Below, piece by piece: positions 8,865 through 17,573 of a DNA stretch of 64,000 bases. Under the pieces are notes generated by a model that ran no database searches, was not told where the DNA came from, and was given only the letters and a program-made list of their open reading frames with translations. Position 1 is the stretch's first letter; every line of letters starts with the position of its first letter. The stretch comes from Candidatus Defluviilinea gracilis (lineage in GTDB: Bacteria; Chloroflexota; Anaerolineae; Anaerolineales; Villigracilaceae), in the NCBI GenBank assembly GCA_016716235.1, contig JADJWS010000003.1:434001-498000 (forward strand), written 5' to 3'. A program made the position numbers and the translations under genes.

Positions 8865-9797
8865 TTAATTCGACTCGGCAAGTACGCGTCCCGTCAACTT
8901 GAGGAACACATCCTCAAGGTTGGGCTGGCGCACCATCACGTCGCGGATGGAGCGACCTGAACGCAACGCAAGTTCATGCAGGGCGGTCATCGTCACTTCG
9001 GGGCGGGCAGTTTCCACTTCCAAGTGTTGACCCGTGTACCGCGCCGCGCTCACCTCAGGCAGTGCGCGGACTTGATCCAGCGGCAATTCCACCGTCGCTT
9101 TCAACATCGAATTTAGTTTGAGGTTCGCGATCAAGGCGCTGGGCGTATCGCACGCCACGATCTGACCGCGATCAATGATGGCGATTCGTCCGCACAACGC
9201 TTCCGCCTCTTCCATTGCATGAGTGGTCAACACAATTGTGCGTCCTTCATCGTGCAACTGACGGACGATGTCCCACACGGCGCGACGCGCATGAGGGTCC
9301 AGCGCGGAGGTCGGCTCGTCGAGCAACACGATCTGCGGATCGTTCGCAATCGCAACCGCCAGCGCGAGTCGTTGTTGTTGCCCGCCCGAGAGGCGGCGCG
9401 CCAGCGTGTTTCGTTTTTCAACGAGATCGAAGCGGGCGAGAAGCGCGTCAATTTCTTTCGAGGTGAGATACACCTCATACAACGCGGCGTACACTTCCAC
9501 CAATTCGGCGACGGTCAGGTCGTCGAGCAACGCGGTTTTTTGCAATTGGATTCCCAATTGACGTTTCGTCGCGGCAGGGTTCGCCTGCACACTGATCCCG
9601 CCGACATGCACTTCTCCCTGTTTGGGTTTATGCAAGCCTTCCACGCTGGCGAGCAACGTGGTCTTGCCCGCGCCGTTCGGTCCGAGCAAGCCGAAGATCT
9701 CGCCTTTTTGCACGTTCAAACTCACCCCGTTGAGGGCGGTCAACGCGCCGTAGGCGGCGGTCACATTTTTTACATCGATCATTGATTGTTGAGACAT
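8865..9797 (-). CDS. ABC transporter ATP-binding protein
   Basis: A 310-residue ATPase of the drug-exporter (CcmA/DrrA-like) group. Walker A is GPNGAGKT (about 39-46), the Q-loop is QLQKTALLDDLTV, the signature is LSGGQQQRLALA, Walker B is IVLLDEPTSALDP and the H-loop is LTTHAMEEAE. The C-terminal ~80 residues match the accessory region common in this group. ATG at 9797 follows AAAGGAG. First gene of the minus-strand set, probably co-transcribed with the permease. Confidence 0.94.
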   Translation of the reverse strand: MSQQSMIDVKNVTAAYGALTALNGVSLNVQKGEIFGLLGPNGAGKTTLLASVEGLHKPKQGEVHVGGISVQANPAATKRQLGIQLQKTALLDDLTVAELVEVYAALYEVYLTSKEIDALLARFDLVEKRNTLARRLSGGQQQRLALAVAIANDPQIVLLDEPTSALDPHARRAVWDIVRQLHDEGRTIVLTTHAMEEAEALCGRIAIIDRGQIVACDTPSALIANLKLNSMLKATVELPLDQVRALPEVSAARYTGQHLEVETARPEVTMTALHELALRSGRSIRDVMVRQPNLEDVFLKLTGRVLAESN

Positions 9798-9899
9798 GGC
9801 AACTCCTTTTGTTAGTGCGATGATACGCTCACCCGCCTCATTGCCCCAGTCTCGAAGGCATGATCTGCCCTATGCCAAAAGACATATTCCCCGTTATGA

Positions 9900-10325
9900 C
9901 TACTTCAACATCTCCAACAAACCATCGGGATACAAGATGGACTTGCCCTCCCCGAACTCATGCAGACTCTTCCACACCACGCGGATTCGCTCCCCGTTCG
10001 CTTCGATCACTTCCATTTCAGCCTGCTCATACAACTCAGCCTTTGCCAACGCCCCATCATAGACCATTACGATCTCGTGACCCGTGTTTCCGTTATTGAC
10101 AAAAATATTTTCAAGAAAGCCGAGATGCTTCAACCCTTCGATCTCGCTGTGCAATTCCTCCATGATCTCGCGGCGGACAGCCACCTCCCCGCTTTCGCCG
10201 AACTCAATCCCCCCGCCCAGCGGACGATAATACGTTTCGTTCTTAATCGCGTCATGCCCTTCAAAGACGAGGATGCGGTTGTTGTTTTTGAACACGCAAA
10301 GAGCAATCGGGCGGATGTGGTTCAT
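9900..10325 (-). CDS. Nudix hydrolase
   Basis: A 141-residue MutT-like protein. The Nudix box reads GGIEFGESGEVAVRREIMEE, matching Gx5Ex7REUxEExGU. It probably hydrolyses a nucleoside-diphosphate derivative; substrate unknown. I place the start at ATG 10325 (MNHIRPIALCVFK). The longer reading frame to 10433 would run back through a hairpin and into the miaB 3' end with non-family sequence. The Shine-Dalgarno at 10325 is weak, so the gene may be translated through coupling to miaB. Confidence 0.85.
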   Translation of the reverse strand: MNHIRPIALCVFKNNNRILVFEGHDAIKNETYYRPLGGGIEFGESGEVAVRREIMEELHSEIEGLKHLGFLENIFVNNGNTGHEIVMVYDGALAKAELYEQAEMEVIEANGERIRVVWKSLHEFGEGKSILYPDGLLEMLK

Positions 10326-10333
10326 ACATAAAA

Positions 10334-10361
10334 AGTAGAGCGAGATGGCATCTCGCTCTAC
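10334..10361. repeat. Hairpin at the miaB/Nudix junction
   Basis: TAGAGCGAGAT, GGC, ATCTCGCTCTA forms an 11-bp-arm hairpin that includes the miaB stop region and precedes the Nudix start. There is no strong T-run in the direction of transcription, so it is listed as a repeat; it could still attenuate read-through. Confidence 0.6.
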
Positions 10362-11707
10362 ACAGTGATCAATTCGATTTTTTGCGAGCGCACCCCAACA
10401 AGATTCGCCTGCATGGACCACGGTCCCGTCCATGTGACGGTGACTGGGAGAATCTTGCCTTTCAAAGCATCATCCGACTCGACGAAGACAAGTTTGTTCG
10501 TGGGAGTTCGTCCCCGCCAGCGATCCTTCACCTTCTCTTCGAATAACACGTCCACGGTTTGACCGAGATATTTCTTGTTGATCTCGCCAACGATCTGTTC
10601 CTGCAAATCGTCGAGCAGATGCAGGCGGCGCAGTTTTTCTTCTTCGGGCACGTTATCTTCCATGCGGCGCGTTGCGACGGTCCCTTCGCGGGGGGAATAA
10701 CGCGCCAGATGAGCCACGTCAAGCCGCAGGTCGGAGAGGACGCGATGCGTTTCCATGAATTGCTCCTCGGTCTCGCCGGGGAATCCGACTATGATGTCCG
10801 TTGCGATGGAGCAGTCGGGAATCTTGTTGCGGATCTTTTCAATGAGACCGCGGTACTCTTGTTGAGTGTATCCGCGCTTCATGTTCGCCAGCACTTCATC
10901 GTCGCCCGCCTGGATCGGCACTTCGATGTGCGGCATCACCTTCGGAAGCTCGGCGATGGTGTCCATCAACTCTTCGGTGAAGTAGTTGGGATGCGATGTG
11001 AGAAAACGGATGCGCTCGACGCCTTCGACATCATGAACGATGCGAAGCAGTTGCGCGAGGTTGGGTCCGTCGGGAACGTCTTTGCCGTAACGGTCAACAA
11101 TCTGACCGAGCAAGGTCACTTCCTTCACGCCTTGCGCGGCGAGCGAGCGAATCTCCGCGACAATATCGCCGACAGGACGACTGCGCTCGATGCCGCGTCG
11201 GAACGGGATGATGCAAAACGCGCAGGCATGCGAACAGCCATACACGATCGGCACATGCGCGCTGATGAGTTGTCCGCGCTCGTGCTGAGGGAGGATGAGT
11301 TCATCGTCCATCATCAAGAAACGGCGCGTGGTTTCAGAATCTTCCAGCGAACGGATTTCGCCTTGACTCAAATAAGAAACGAGCGGTCCCGGGTCGGAGG
11401 GAGGCGAGAAGACATCCACATACGGAAGTTTCTCGCGCAGTTTGTCCGCGCCGCGCACGCCGACCATACACCCCATGAGGTTGATGACGAGGTTGGGATT
11501 CTGTCGCTTCAACGGGAGCAGGCTGGTGAGGCGTCCGATCGCTTTGTCCTCCGCCGATTGACGCACGACACAGGTGTTGAGGACGATCACGTCCGCTTCT
11601 TCGATGGTTTCTGTAAATTGATAACCGAGATGCTCCAACGACGAGCCGACGCGCTGTGAATCGGCGACGTTCATTTGGCATCCCTCGGTCCAGATATGGT
11701 ATTTCAT
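10358..11707 (-). CDS. miaB: tRNA-2-methylthio-N6-dimethylallyladenosine synthase
   Basis: Radical-SAM methylthiotransferase that adds the 2-methylthio group to i6A37 of tRNAs reading UNN codons. The 449-residue protein has the UPF0004 domain with Cys ligands (TEGCQMN, then NTCVVR and LMGCM), the radical-SAM motif CSHACAFC (Cys158, Cys162, Cys165), and a C-terminal TRAM domain (about 380-449). The assignment as MiaB rather than MtaB or RimO rests on overall appearance and length, so a related methylthiotransferase is possible. Confidence 0.9.
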   Translation of the reverse strand: MKYHIWTEGCQMNVADSQRVGSSLEHLGYQFTETIEEADVIVLNTCVVRQSAEDKAIGRLTSLLPLKRQNPNLVINLMGCMVGVRGADKLREKLPYVDVFSPPSDPGPLVSYLSQGEIRSLEDSETTRRFLMMDDELILPQHERGQLISAHVPIVYGCSHACAFCIIPFRRGIERSRPVGDIVAEIRSLAAQGVKEVTLLGQIVDRYGKDVPDGPNLAQLLRIVHDVEGVERIRFLTSHPNYFTEELMDTIAELPKVMPHIEVPIQAGDDEVLANMKRGYTQQEYRGLIEKIRNKIPDCSIATDIIVGFPGETEEQFMETHRVLSDLRLDVAHLARYSPREGTVATRRMEDNVPEEEKLRRLHLLDDLQEQIVGEINKKYLGQTVDVLFEEKVKDRWRGRTPTNKLVFVESDDALKGKILPVTVTWTGPWSMQANLVGVRSQKIELITV

Positions 11708-11828
11708 AGGGTTGGGATTATACCAAGATGGCGGGGGAACACAAAAGCATAATCGCCGCAGGTCAATGCGGTAATTATGCTCTGTTCGAACGAATTACCA
11801 GAAATATAGTTATTACGACGACGTACGT

Positions 11829-12158
11829 CTAGCAAGCGGCATCCATAGCGGCTTGCAGAGCATCGTGATCCGCCATGTTGGCGCCGGGGTTTCCATCCCA
11901 GGTGGCGTGCCAATTACCGTGCGCGGCGGCGGCGGCATCGCAAGTTGCCTGACTGCCTCCTCCGCCATCATCGCCGCCCCCGCTCAGAATGCCACCGCCA
12001 CCGAGCGAGTTATTAATCGATGAAAAGGTGTTGCCGATCCGAGGACCTAACGCGCTGGCTGCAACAATCACTACGATCGCGACAAGGGCAATGATGACGG
12101 CATATTCAACCAATCCTTGCCCTCGGTTTCGCCTGGAAGGAGAAAAAAATGATTTCAT
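11829..12158 (-). CDS. Flp-type (class IVb) pilin with Cys-bounded tail
   Basis: A 109-residue protein. A short basic leader (MKSFFSPSRRNRG) precedes QGLVEYAVIIALVAIVVIV, the hydrophobic pilin helix with the conserved Glu-Tyr of Flp/Fap pilins. Leader-peptidase cleavage would be just before the hydrophobic stretch. A Gly/Asp-rich linker follows, then a ~35-residue tail bounded by two cysteines. ATG at 12158 has AAAGGAG upstream; the frame extends further but without family support. No tad assembly genes are in the window, so it is an orphan or its machinery is elsewhere. Confidence 0.82.
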   Translation of the reverse strand: MKSFFSPSRRNRGQGLVEYAVIIALVAIVVIVAASALGPRIGNTFSSINNSLGGGGILSGGGDDGGGGSQATCDAAAAAHGNWHATWDGNPGANMADHDALQAAMDAAC

Positions 12159-12447
12159 GGTCAAACTCCTTTGCCTGATTATAACCCACAGCGTTTGAGA
12201 TGGCGTCCTCAAAGGTTACATTTTTCAGTGTTCAATTTTGCAAGGCGCGCAACCAAATTCGATTTGTACGGCTCCCTCTTTGTCACCGAGCACGCCAATG
12301 CCACGGAGAGAAAGTGCCGTTATGGTCGCGGCATGAACGGCAGGACTTTACACGCCAAAATAGTCACTCCTCGCCATGCCTCAAGGAATAAGCCTCGCGG
12401 GCGCTCTTATGGTAAAATTTCGTCCGCCTCAACTGGTGAGGCTTTGT

Positions 12448-12532
12448 GGAGGGATGGCCGAGCGGCTGAAGGCGCATGTCTTGAAAACATGTTTGGGTCA
12501 CACCAACGTGGGTTCGAATCCCACTCCCTCCG
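12448..12532 (+). tRNA. tRNA-Ser (anticodon TGA)
   Basis: Acceptor arms GGAGGGA / TCCCTCC pair over 7 bp. Anticodon stem CATGT/ACATG encloses the loop with TGA. The long variable arm and TTCGAAT in the T loop mark a class II tRNA. The discriminator is G and no CCA is encoded. Confidence 0.95.
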
Positions 12533-12535
12533 CTC

Positions 12536-12607
12536 GATTTACGATTGACGATTTTGGATTTACGATTGATTGGTAATCGTCAATCTGCAATCGTAAATCG
12601 TCAATCA
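12536..12607. repeat. TTTACGATTGACGATT inverted repeat between tRNA genes
   Basis: The 79 bases between the two tRNA-Ser genes consist of variants of ATTTACGATTGACGATT followed by their reverse complements. A close relative (AATCGTCAATCTGAAATCG) lies at 58266-58292 beside another tRNA gene. Confidence 0.7.
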
Positions 12608-12611
12608 AACC

Positions 12612-12701
12612 GGGGAGGTGCCAGAGTGGCTGAATGGGCTCGCCTGCTAAGTGAGTGCTGGGTTAAACCAGTCGCGGGTTCGAATCCCGCCCTCCCCGCC
12701 A
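12612..12701 (+). tRNA. tRNA-Ser (anticodon GCT)
   Basis: Acceptor arms GGGGAGG / CCTCCCC. Anticodon stem CTCGC/GTGAG encloses a loop with GCT. It has a long variable arm and TTCGAAT T loop. Discriminator G followed by an encoded CCA ending at 12701, unlike the neighbouring tRNA-Ser. Confidence 0.95.
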
Positions 12702-12704
12702 CAA

Positions 12705-12733
12705 AAAAACACGTCCGTGAGGACGTGTTTTGC
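12705..12733 (+). terminator. Terminator after tRNA-Ser(GCT)
   Basis: AAAACACGTCC, GTGA, GGACGTGTTTT forms an 11-bp stem with a T-rich 3' side, starting a few bases after the CCA. It is also suited to ending the convergent acetyltransferase gene. Confidence 0.85.
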
Positions 12734-12746
12734 TTTAGCAGGCTGG

Positions 12747-13052
12747 TCAATTTCCTGAACGTTGTTTCGTCAACTCGGCAAATTGAGGATTCCGCCGAAT
12801 GTAGGTTACAACGTACGAACACATGGGGATCACGCGTAGAGATTTCCCTCTCGCATACTCCAGCGCGACTTCGGTCAACTTGCCAGCCACGCCATGCCCG
12901 CGGAGTTCGGGATGCACGCCGACGTGCGTCATCACAATCGTGTTTCCATCTTCCAGATAATCGAGTTTGGAGAGCTTTCCATCAATCCACGTTTCGAATC
13001 GCTTTTCGGCTGGGTTATGGATGATTTCAGGTTCGCTTGAGTTGTTCTGCAT
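12747..13052 (-). CDS. Small GNAT-family N-acetyltransferase
   Basis: About 101 residues. It matches the compact GNAT family of YjdJ/NATD1 type: NPAEKRFETWIDGKLSKLDY, then VGVHPELRGHGVAGKL, the acetyl-CoA pyrophosphate-binding loop, and a C-terminal CSYVVTYIRRNP helix. Substrate unknown. I chose ATG 13052 (MQNNSSEPE) because GAGG precedes it closely; an in-frame ATG at 13097 has no ribosome binding site. It is convergent with the tRNA genes. Confidence 0.85.
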   Translation of the reverse strand: MQNNSSEPEIIHNPAEKRFETWIDGKLSKLDYLEDGNTIVMTHVGVHPELRGHGVAGKLTEVALEYARGKSLRVIPMCSYVVTYIRRNPQFAELTKQRSGN

Positions 13053-13132
13053 ATTTCCTCGTTGGTCATTGTAGTCCAATTCATTGAAAGCAGACAACGA
13101 GGGAATCTTACCGTCCGTTCACATCTTCATCG

Positions 13133-14269
13133 TTATTCCCCGTTCCATTCAATGTCAAAGGTGGATGCCTCCAGCGCGGAAATGTTGTGCTTCATCCCCA
13201 AAGCCAGATACGCGAGGATGCTCCGCCACTGCAAGAAGAACGGTAGCGGATCGCGAAGATCCCAGATCACATCGCGGCTTTGCGAAAAAGTCCTCAGCCA
13301 CGCGCCGAGGTTTCTCTTTTTGAGCGCATCAGGCAAGCCATAGACCAGCATCGCCGTACCCAACATGCGCGGAGAGTTTGACGTCGGCCTGACGCACTCT
13401 ATGCGCGGATCGAAAAACGATTCGACAAAGCGCGGATTCGATGCCAGCAAATGGACACCACTCGTCGCGCGCGGGTTGCATTCCAGCACATACGCTTCCC
13501 CATCGGGCGATTCGATGAAGTCGAACGCCATCTGTCCCGTCACATTGAAGTGACTCGCAAACGTATGCACCCAATGGAAAATCTTTTCATGCTCTACTGC
13601 TTGAAACGAGATCGTCGCGCCTTGCCCTGCCGTGAAGATCGCCGGGTAAACCACATGCGCAACGATGCGCCCATGCTGAGAGACCGAATAACTGCAAAAC
13701 TGCCGTCCCGCAACAAACTGTTGGGCGATCCACGTCCGATCAAATGTCAGCATGGATAAAGCCTCACGAAGCGCGGGCAGGATCAACGTCCGCGAGGCGA
13801 AGCGCGAATAGACCGGCTTCAACACCAGTCCCTTCCAACGCGCGAATGCGTCTAGCAACGTTCTCTCGTCTTCGATCAACACCGTATCGGGCGCGGGCAA
13901 TCCGCATTCTCTCGCGCTATTCGCAAAGTTCCATTTGTTGTGAAAAATATCGAGCCGATCAAGCGGTTCGGCAAAGACGCGGCACGGCAGAGTCTTCAAT
14001 CCCTTTGCAATATGGAAGACTTCCTCACAGGTGGGAATCAACAACTCGATTTGATTCTCTTCGATGATCCGCTTCAACGACGATAAAAACGCTTCGGTCT
14101 CCTGACGTGGAGCGGGCACTACAAAGTTTTGCTTGATCGCATTCGACGGCTGACTCAAATGCCCGCGCAACGATTCCGCCATGAAGACGCTGTGTCCCGC
14201 GCGATGGAAAGCGCGCGCAAGATCGAGCGTCACGGGCGCGCGCCCGCCTGTGAGGAGAATGTTTGCCAT
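13133..14269 (-). CDS. ATP-grasp domain ligase
   Basis: A 378-residue protein with a Rossmann-like pre-ATP-grasp start (MANILLTGGRAPVTLDLARAF) and an ATP-grasp fold: GLVLKPVYSRFASRT (lysine lid), AQQFVAGRQFCSYSV, and the metal-binding AYVLECNPRATSG. Such enzymes couple ATP hydrolysis to joining a carboxylate with an amine or thiol. It is the last gene of the Ole-type operon, 69 bases after the KAS III gene. It may modify the lipid product or an acyl precursor (inference). Closest annotation in other genomes would be carboxylate-amine ligase-like; substrate unknown. Confidence 0.82.
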   Translation of the reverse strand: MANILLTGGRAPVTLDLARAFHRAGHSVFMAESLRGHLSQPSNAIKQNFVVPAPRQETEAFLSSLKRIIEENQIELLIPTCEEVFHIAKGLKTLPCRVFAEPLDRLDIFHNKWNFANSARECGLPAPDTVLIEDERTLLDAFARWKGLVLKPVYSRFASRTLILPALREALSMLTFDRTWIAQQFVAGRQFCSYSVSQHGRIVAHVVYPAIFTAGQGATISFQAVEHEKIFHWVHTFASHFNVTGQMAFDFIESPDGEAYVLECNPRATSGVHLLASNPRFVESFFDPRIECVRPTSNSPRMLGTAMLVYGLPDALKKRNLGAWLRTFSQSRDVIWDLRDPLPFFLQWRSILAYLALGMKHNISALEASTFDIEWNGE

Positions 14270-14338
14270 GATCCTTCTGCTGAGAACTCGAAGAAGCCAT
14301 TAAAAAATCTTTGCGATCTTCGCGCGCTTCGCGGTTAA

Positions 14339-15334
14339 TTAGAACGTCAACACCATCCCACCCAGAGACAACCCCGCGCCGGTGCCTACCAATAGAATCT
14401 TGCCGCCGCGTTGAATGCGCCCATCGCGCGCTCCCTGATACAACGTGACCGGGATGGACGCCGCCACGCAATTGCCAAGCGTCTCGATGGTGCGGATGAT
14501 TTTATTTTCCTTCCAGCCAAAACGTTCCAACATCATCAATCCCACTTTGCTTGCCTGATGCGGCACGACGACATCCACATCCATCATGCTTTTCGACAGA
14601 CCCGGGTAGAGTTCTTCAAGAAACTCATGACCGACACTGCGCACCATTCGCAACACAGCGGGACCGTCCATGTGGAACAGGTCGTCCTCGGGTTTGTGAT
14701 TTGGGAAGCGCGGATGAAGACGCGAGCCGCCGCCCATGATGGCGGTGAGATACGCGCCGTCGCCATATGTTTTGAAATGCGCGTGATGAATCATGGATGC
14801 GTCGCCCGCGCCTGCTCGCGTGACCACCACTGCCGCCGCCGCATCCCCAACCAACGAAGCGGACTCCGGCTCTTTGGGGTTGATCCCACACGACGCCACA
14901 TCCGCGCTGCAGATCAAAATATTTTTGTATCGCCCGCTGTGAATGAAATTGGACGCCACATCCATACCCGCGATAAAACTCAAACAAGTCGTATGCACGG
15001 TCATCGCAGGGATGCCTGAGTCGCCCAGCCCCAACTGACGCTGGATCAACGCGCCCGTGTCGGGAATCGCCTGCTCGCCCGTGCCGGAGGCGTTGATGAT
15101 GAGGTCAAGTTGATTCGGCTTGAGACGCGCCTCGTCCAACGCCTCCCGCGCCGCCTGCGCCGACATGAACGACGAGGTCTCATCCGTTACCCAGCGACGC
15201 TCGCGGACGCCGTTACGCCGCTCCACCCAGCCGGTAGGGACTCCGCACAGCGCCTCCAATTCCGAACTGGGAACAACGCGTTTCGGCAAATATCTTCCAA
15301 GACCGATGATTTTTAAAGGGATATTGACTTGCAT
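14339..15334 (-). CDS. KAS III-family beta-ketoacyl synthase (FabH/OleA-like)
   Basis: A 331-residue thiolase-fold condensing enzyme with the KAS III triad: Cys117 in TTCLSF, His in PHQAS and Asn in GNCVAAS. The C-terminus GTGAGLSLGGMVL is typical. In Ole pathways the thiolase-fold OleA condenses two acyl-CoAs head to head. Here the position beside OleC- and OleD-type genes suggests that role, but TTCLSF differs from the usual FabH TACAGF, so substrate preference is open. Housekeeping FabH is the alternative; the operon context argues against it. Confidence 0.85.
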   Translation of the reverse strand: MQVNIPLKIIGLGRYLPKRVVPSSELEALCGVPTGWVERRNGVRERRWVTDETSSFMSAQAAREALDEARLKPNQLDLIINASGTGEQAIPDTGALIQRQLGLGDSGIPAMTVHTTCLSFIAGMDVASNFIHSGRYKNILICSADVASCGINPKEPESASLVGDAAAAVVVTRAGAGDASMIHHAHFKTYGDGAYLTAIMGGGSRLHPRFPNHKPEDDLFHMDGPAVLRMVRSVGHEFLEELYPGLSKSMMDVDVVVPHQASKVGLMMLERFGWKENKIIRTIETLGNCVAASIPVTLYQGARDGRIQRGGKILLVGTGAGLSLGGMVLTF

Positions 15335-15385
15335 GTATGCGCACTCTCCTAAATAAATTATTAGACCTCATGCATAAATATCTCT

Positions 15386-15505
15386 TGCTCAGCCACAGAG
15401 ACCCCTGAGAAATTCTCTTTTTTCTCTGCGTTCTCTGCCGTCTCGTGGCGCAGGGCGCCACTCGCGGCACGAACGGTGTGGCGAAAATGACTTTCGCAAG
15501 AGGTC
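15386..15505. repeat. Nested version of the CAGCCACAGAG repeat
   Basis: The 254-base gap in the Ole-type operon carries GCTCAGCCACAGAG...TTCTCTGC and TGACTTTCGCAAGAGGTC, as at 8775-8861. It has an additional ~40-base block beginning CGTCTCG and ending GCACGAACGGTG inserted at 15438-15477. The same inner block in variant form is at 37366-37400. This gap may separate two transcripts. Confidence 0.75.
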
Positions 15506-15588
15506 CATTCAGCAATATGACGCTGGACGTTGAACAGCAGACGGCGGATCATCGCATGGTCTATCGTCCGCTGTCCATTATCCGCCAT

Positions 15589-16725
15589 CTAAAAATCCAT
15601 TTTCTTGAAATATGGGATCGCAAATTTCGAGAGCCAGCCGATCAACTTCCACGGCGATTGCCGTCTCTTCGGCAAATGCTTGGTATACACCGCATTGTAC
15701 TCGGTCACCGATTCGCCGCCGCGCGTTTTTTTGAATTTGCCCACCCCGCCGCTGGCATGGACGAGTAATCCGCGCTTCACGCCTTCTTGCAACGTAAGCA
15801 ACGTGAGCAAGCGATACAAGCCTTCCTCCTGCGGGAGGGATGTGTCGTACCCAAACAAGGGCTGGGTCATCGCGCCATTGCGGACGAAGAAACCCATAAT
15901 GCCATCCAGCCGTCCATTCTTTTTCAACCCATACAGAAAAAGGGTCTTCTGGTCTCGCGCGAGTTTCAAAAATTCAAACGTGAATTGCGGATTGAAGTAG
16001 GAATATTTTTTCAGGTACAACAATTCGTACAAATACGCCGCGCGATGCAATTCATCATCGGATAAATCCCCGCCGTCTACAACTTCATAACCTGCCTTTT
16101 TCAACACGCGCGCATCTTCCTTGCATTGACGAGTCTTCAACGAAGCAAGAGGGTCCATGTACCAGACTTGACGACTGAGTACCAAGTCGTAGCCAAGGTT
16201 TTTCAGCGCGTCGAGGACGTGAGGATTCTTTTTCTGGTCAACAGAGCGGAACACGATCGCCCGGTCTGGGAAGCGCTCCAGCAACGCTTCGCTCAACGCG
16301 GACAGCTGGTCGCCGCTTACCGGCGGATACAAGTTCGTGGAGAGCAGGTAATTATTTACAAAGACCACCCTATCCAATTCCGCGAACCGAAAATACCGGG
16401 CAACGGGGTACATCACAAGTTTTATCAAAAACTCAACAGGCGGATTCTCCAAATGCTTCACCTCTTCCAGCCCGCCATAGGAGACGTAATGGCTGTACGG
16501 CGAAACGGTATAAGTGTTCTGCGGGTGAAAATCGGTGACTGTCACAGGTATGATCGTCTCGCCGACTTGAACCGCCATGAACTGGGTGTTGTATACATTG
16601 CGGATATATTTTTGCAAGCCATCCGTCATCAATGGGATAAGGTAACGGCGGGCATAGTCCCCATCTTCCGTTGGTGGGAATTGAAGCGCGTGGAGATTCT
16701 CACGGGTGAAGAGTTCGGCTCGCAT
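15589..16725 (-). CDS. GNAT/FemAB-like acyltransferase-fold protein
   Basis: A 378-residue protein. The C-terminal half looks like a GNAT-fold (FemAB or BioF2-like) acyltransferase: ELLYLKKYSYFNPQFTFEFL, then LFLYGLKKNGRLDGIMGFFVRNG and a C-terminal GLLVHASGGVGKFKKTRGG. The N-terminal half is unassigned. An ATG at 16725 is used here; a TTG at 16737 would overlap the stop of the upstream gene by three bases. Position inside the Ole-type operon suggests it transfers an acyl or aminoacyl group in the same pathway (inference). Confidence 0.7.
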   Translation of the reverse strand: MRAELFTRENLHALQFPPTEDGDYARRYLIPLMTDGLQKYIRNVYNTQFMAVQVGETIIPVTVTDFHPQNTYTVSPYSHYVSYGGLEEVKHLENPPVEFLIKLVMYPVARYFRFAELDRVVFVNNYLLSTNLYPPVSGDQLSALSEALLERFPDRAIVFRSVDQKKNPHVLDALKNLGYDLVLSRQVWYMDPLASLKTRQCKEDARVLKKAGYEVVDGGDLSDDELHRAAYLYELLYLKKYSYFNPQFTFEFLKLARDQKTLFLYGLKKNGRLDGIMGFFVRNGAMTQPLFGYDTSLPQEEGLYRLLTLLTLQEGVKRGLLVHASGGVGKFKKTRGGESVTEYNAVYTKHLPKRRQSPWKLIGWLSKFAIPYFKKMDF

Positions 16726-16733
16726 GGACACAA

Positions 16734-17573
16734 TCAACGCGCTGGTTTATTTTCAAGCGAGCGGATCGTCACTTCGCAATGGGATGGGACGATGATCGTA
16801 TTGGGGTGAGTCAGATAATGGGAATGTAAATCGCCCAGGGTCTGACGATAGGCTTCGGGATCGGAGAAAAGGAAATTTGCGATCGTGTGCGGCGGGCGGT
16901 TTTCAATCACCGACCGTTTGAGCCAAGCCGCATCTGCAACAAAAAAGAAAAGTTTGCCATCGTCATCGCGGGCGAAGATTCCCATTTGCCCATACGCATG
17001 ACCGGGGAGTTCCACGCCGATGATCGATTCGTCGCCGAGCAGGTCGTAGCCGGTGTTAAATGGCGCATACTCTGCGGATAAAAGGATCGAGTTGGTCACA
17101 TCCACTTCGTGGGAGCGGGAGTCAAAATCTGAGGGTACGAGTCCGCGCAGGAAGGCGTGTTTGAGATCCTCGGAGGGCGTCGAGTGGCGGAGTCGGCTAA
17201 AGGCGTGAGGCAGGTAGACGAAGCGGGACCAAGCCAAATCGGGGAGTGAAGCGATATGATCCGCGTGGAAGTGGGAGATGAAGACGTGTGAAATATCCTT
17301 GAGTTGCAGGTTGAACGTTGAAAGTTGATTCGCGATCAAGTCTTCTTCGCGAAGGGTTACTGGAGTCATCCAGCGATAAATGCGGCGCGGGAATCTTATC
17401 GTCTCATCGAAAAAACGGAAGGAATAACCGGTGTCGAACAGCATCGCGCCGAATGTTGGATGACGAAAGAGGGCGAACATCGCGGGAAATCGAATCGAAC
17501 GCCAGCGCCCGCCGCGAATGGCAAGATGCTCGGGAGCCGTGCAATACCCCGCGTGAAGGATGTCGATCTTCAT
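16734..17573 (-). CDS. Metallo-beta-lactamase-fold hydrolase
   Basis: A 279-residue MBL-fold protein. The metal motif HFHADH is clear, with upstream LFDTGYSFRF and downstream ELPGHAYGQMG and FVADAAW supplying the remaining ligands. It looks like the lactonase/glyoxalase-II branch (inference). ATG 17573 overlaps the oleD stop (ATGA) and has AGAGGA upstream. It sits where an alpha/beta hydrolase (OleB) would be expected in an Ole cluster, so it may act on a beta-lactone or acyl thioester. Residues NQLSTFNLQLKD before the metal motif look like an in-frame repeat insertion. Confidence 0.85.
   Translation of the reverse strand: MKIDILHAGYCTAPEHLAIRGGRWRSIRFPAMFALFRHPTFGAMLFDTGYSFRFFDETIRFPRRIYRWMTPVTLREEDLIANQLSTFNLQLKDISHVFISHFHADHIASLPDLAWSRFVYLPHAFSRLRHSTPSEDLKHAFLRGLVPSDFDSRSHEVDVTNSILLSAEYAPFNTGYDLLGDESIIGVELPGHAYGQMGIFARDDDGKLFFFVADAAWLKRSVIENRPPHTIANFLFSDPEAYRQTLGDLHSHYLTHPNTIIVPSHCEVTIRSLENKPAR

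Noticed and set aside
10559..11659. 366-codon frame antisense to miaB
   Set aside because: A shadow of miaB, which has all radical-SAM and TRAM motifs; the antisense product shows none.
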